A DNA stretch of 64,000 nt from an uncultured Helicobacter sp. GTDB lineage: Bacteria; Campylobacterota; Campylobacteria; Campylobacterales; Helicobacteraceae. The notes beneath the pieces are model-generated. The model saw nothing but the letters and a program-made list of their open reading frames with translations. It had not been told where the DNA came from and ran no database searches. The stretch spans positions 1 through 64,000 of the forward strand of contig CALUTE010000008.1 in assembly GCA_944323645.1 (NCBI GenBank), in the 5' to 3' direction. The translations under genes were made by a program, and so were the position numbers. This document shows, piece by piece, positions 63,204 to 64,000 of the stretch (position 1 is the first letter of the stretch; every line of letters begins with the position of its first letter).

Positions 63204-63632
63204 ATGAGTATTACTATTCCTGAACCATGGCTTATGCTTTTGGTGTTTGTTGTGTTTCTCACTACAATGTTTTTACTTAATACTTGGCTTTTTAAGCCGC
63301 TTATTGGCTTTATGGATGAGCGTGAAGCTTCATTGCGCAAAGATTTGGAATCTGTTGCAAGTGATGATTCGGAAGCACAAGAGATTCAGAGAAAAATACA
63401 GGCTATTTTTACTGATGCAAAAGCACAAGCGGGCGAGATTATTGAACAAGCGACGCTTGAAGCAAAGGCTGAGTATGATACAAAAATAGCTAAAAAACAA
63501 GAGGAGCTTATGGCAAAAATGGAAGAGTTTCGCGTGGCACTGGAACAGCAAAAAGTTCAGGTAAAAGATGAGCTTATAGCAGATTTGGGCACATTTGAGT
63601 CTGTGTTGAGAGCAAAGGTGCAGCAAATTTAG
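63204..63632 (+). CDS. atpF': ATP synthase F0 subunit b'
   Basis: A 142-residue peripheral stalk subunit: one N-terminal transmembrane helix (WLMLLVFVVFLTTMFLLNTW) followed by a long coiled coil rich in Glu, Lys, Ala and Gln. It sits between parB and atpF as in H. pylori HP1137, where two b-type subunits form the F0 stator. ATG 63204 follows AAAGGAAGAATAG. Confidence 0.93.
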   Translation: MSITIPEPWLMLLVFVVFLTTMFLLNTWLFKPLIGFMDEREASLRKDLESVASDDSEAQEIQRKIQAIFTDAKAQAGEIIEQATLEAKAEYDTKIAKKQEELMAKMEEFRVALEQQKVQVKDELIADLGTFESVLRAKVQQI

Positions 63633-63646
63633 GTTGGAGTTGTGAG

Positions 63647-64000
63647 ATGATGAAATACATATTGATAGTAGCGTTTTTTGGTGGAGCTCTTTATGCTTCT
63701 GGTTCTGATATAGCACAGACAGATTTTAGTGAGCGCGCAATCAACTTTGTTATTTTTGTAGCAATTTTATGGTATTTATTGGCAGATAAGCTTAGAGTAT
63801 TGCTTGCAAATCGTAGGCAGGAAATAGCCGATCGTTTTGAGGAAGTACAGAAAAAGATGAAAGCCGCTAAGCAAGTGAGAGAGCAAGCGCAAAAGCAGCT
63901 TGAAGAAGCAAAGAAAAAAGCAAATGATATTATTGCTACAGCAAAAAAAGAAGCGGTTCTTATTGCGCAGAAGTATGAGGATCAGTGTAGTGCCGACATT
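63647..64000 (+). CDS. atpF: ATP synthase F0 subunit b, 3' end cut by window
   Basis: An open frame from ATG 63647 (alternative 63650) runs to the window end, 118 codons. It begins with a signal-like or membrane segment (MMKYILIVAFFGGALYASGS), then a second hydrophobic helix (INFVIFVAILWYLLADKL), then the coiled coil (EVQKKMKAAKQVREQAQKQL). The extra N-terminal hydrophobic segment is typical of epsilonproteobacterial b subunits. It follows atpF' by 14 bases; atpH should come next. Confidence 0.93.
   Translation, partial: MMKYILIVAFFGGALYASGSDIAQTDFSERAINFVIFVAILWYLLADKLRVLLANRRQEIADRFEEVQKKMKAAKQVREQAQKQLEEAKKKANDIIATAKKEAVLIAQKYEDQCSADI

Overview
The window comes from an epsilonproteobacterium of the genus Helicobacter, most likely an enterohepatic species. 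Evidence: rpoB and rpoC are fused into one 2886-codon gene; the pseudaminic acid genes pseF-pseG sit beside flgH; there is an ArsR/ArsS pair and a NikR; and the gene order repeatedly matches H. pylori (ndk-yceD-rpmF-plsX-fabH; coaX-lipoprotein-YfgM-like-dut-greA-lpxB; dnaQ-rpe-fbp; fmt-birA-parA-parB-atpF'-atpF). Biosynthetic genes that H. pylori lacks (hisG, leuB, leuD, purF) argue against a gastric species. No prophage, transposase, CRISPR array or rRNA is visible.

Layout. 1-9.4 kb, minus strand: nadD (cut by the window start), nikR, fba, a PEB4/CBF2-type periplasmic isomerase, pseG-pseF-flgH, then an accessory operon of two luciferase-like monooxygenases around an ATP-grasp ligase, with two copies of a palindromic operator upstream. 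9.4-13.9 kb: yqeY, a possibly frameshifted membrane protein, two outer membrane proteins (one with a 14-T tract upstream), interspersed palindromic repeats, a gene fragment and efp. 14.2-21 kb, minus strand: hisG, coaX, a BamB-like lipoprotein, a YfgM-like protein, dut, greA, lpxB, a DnaQ-type exonuclease and rpe. 21-31.5 kb: fbp, a CrtI-like oxidoreductase, the ndk to fabH lipid cluster, a YggS protein, a cytoplasmic PAS chemoreceptor with a shortened signalling domain, and an unusual protein with a degenerate receiver domain. 31.7-48.6 kb: the translation/transcription superoperon (four tRNAs, tuf, rpmG, tRNA-Trp, secE, nusG, rplK, rplA, rplJ, rplL, rpoBC, rpsL, rpsG, fusA). 48.7-55.7 kb, minus strand: a radical SAM protein, purF, arsS, arsR, a structured non-coding element, two small genes, leuB and leuD. 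56-64 kb, plus strand: gatA, guaB, an MnmC-like methyltransferase, fmt, birA, parA, parB, atpF' and the start of atpF.

Most genes are core metabolism, cell envelope, flagellar glycosylation and gene expression. The items most worth a second look are the two-hairpin element at 53.25-53.35 kb with G-rich (or, on the other strand, anti-Shine-Dalgarno-like) loops, the monooxygenase/ATP-grasp operon with its matched operators, the strong stem-loop before rpoBC, and a large genome-wide excess of the 7-mer AGAATCT/AGATTCT, about 120 copies by hand count.
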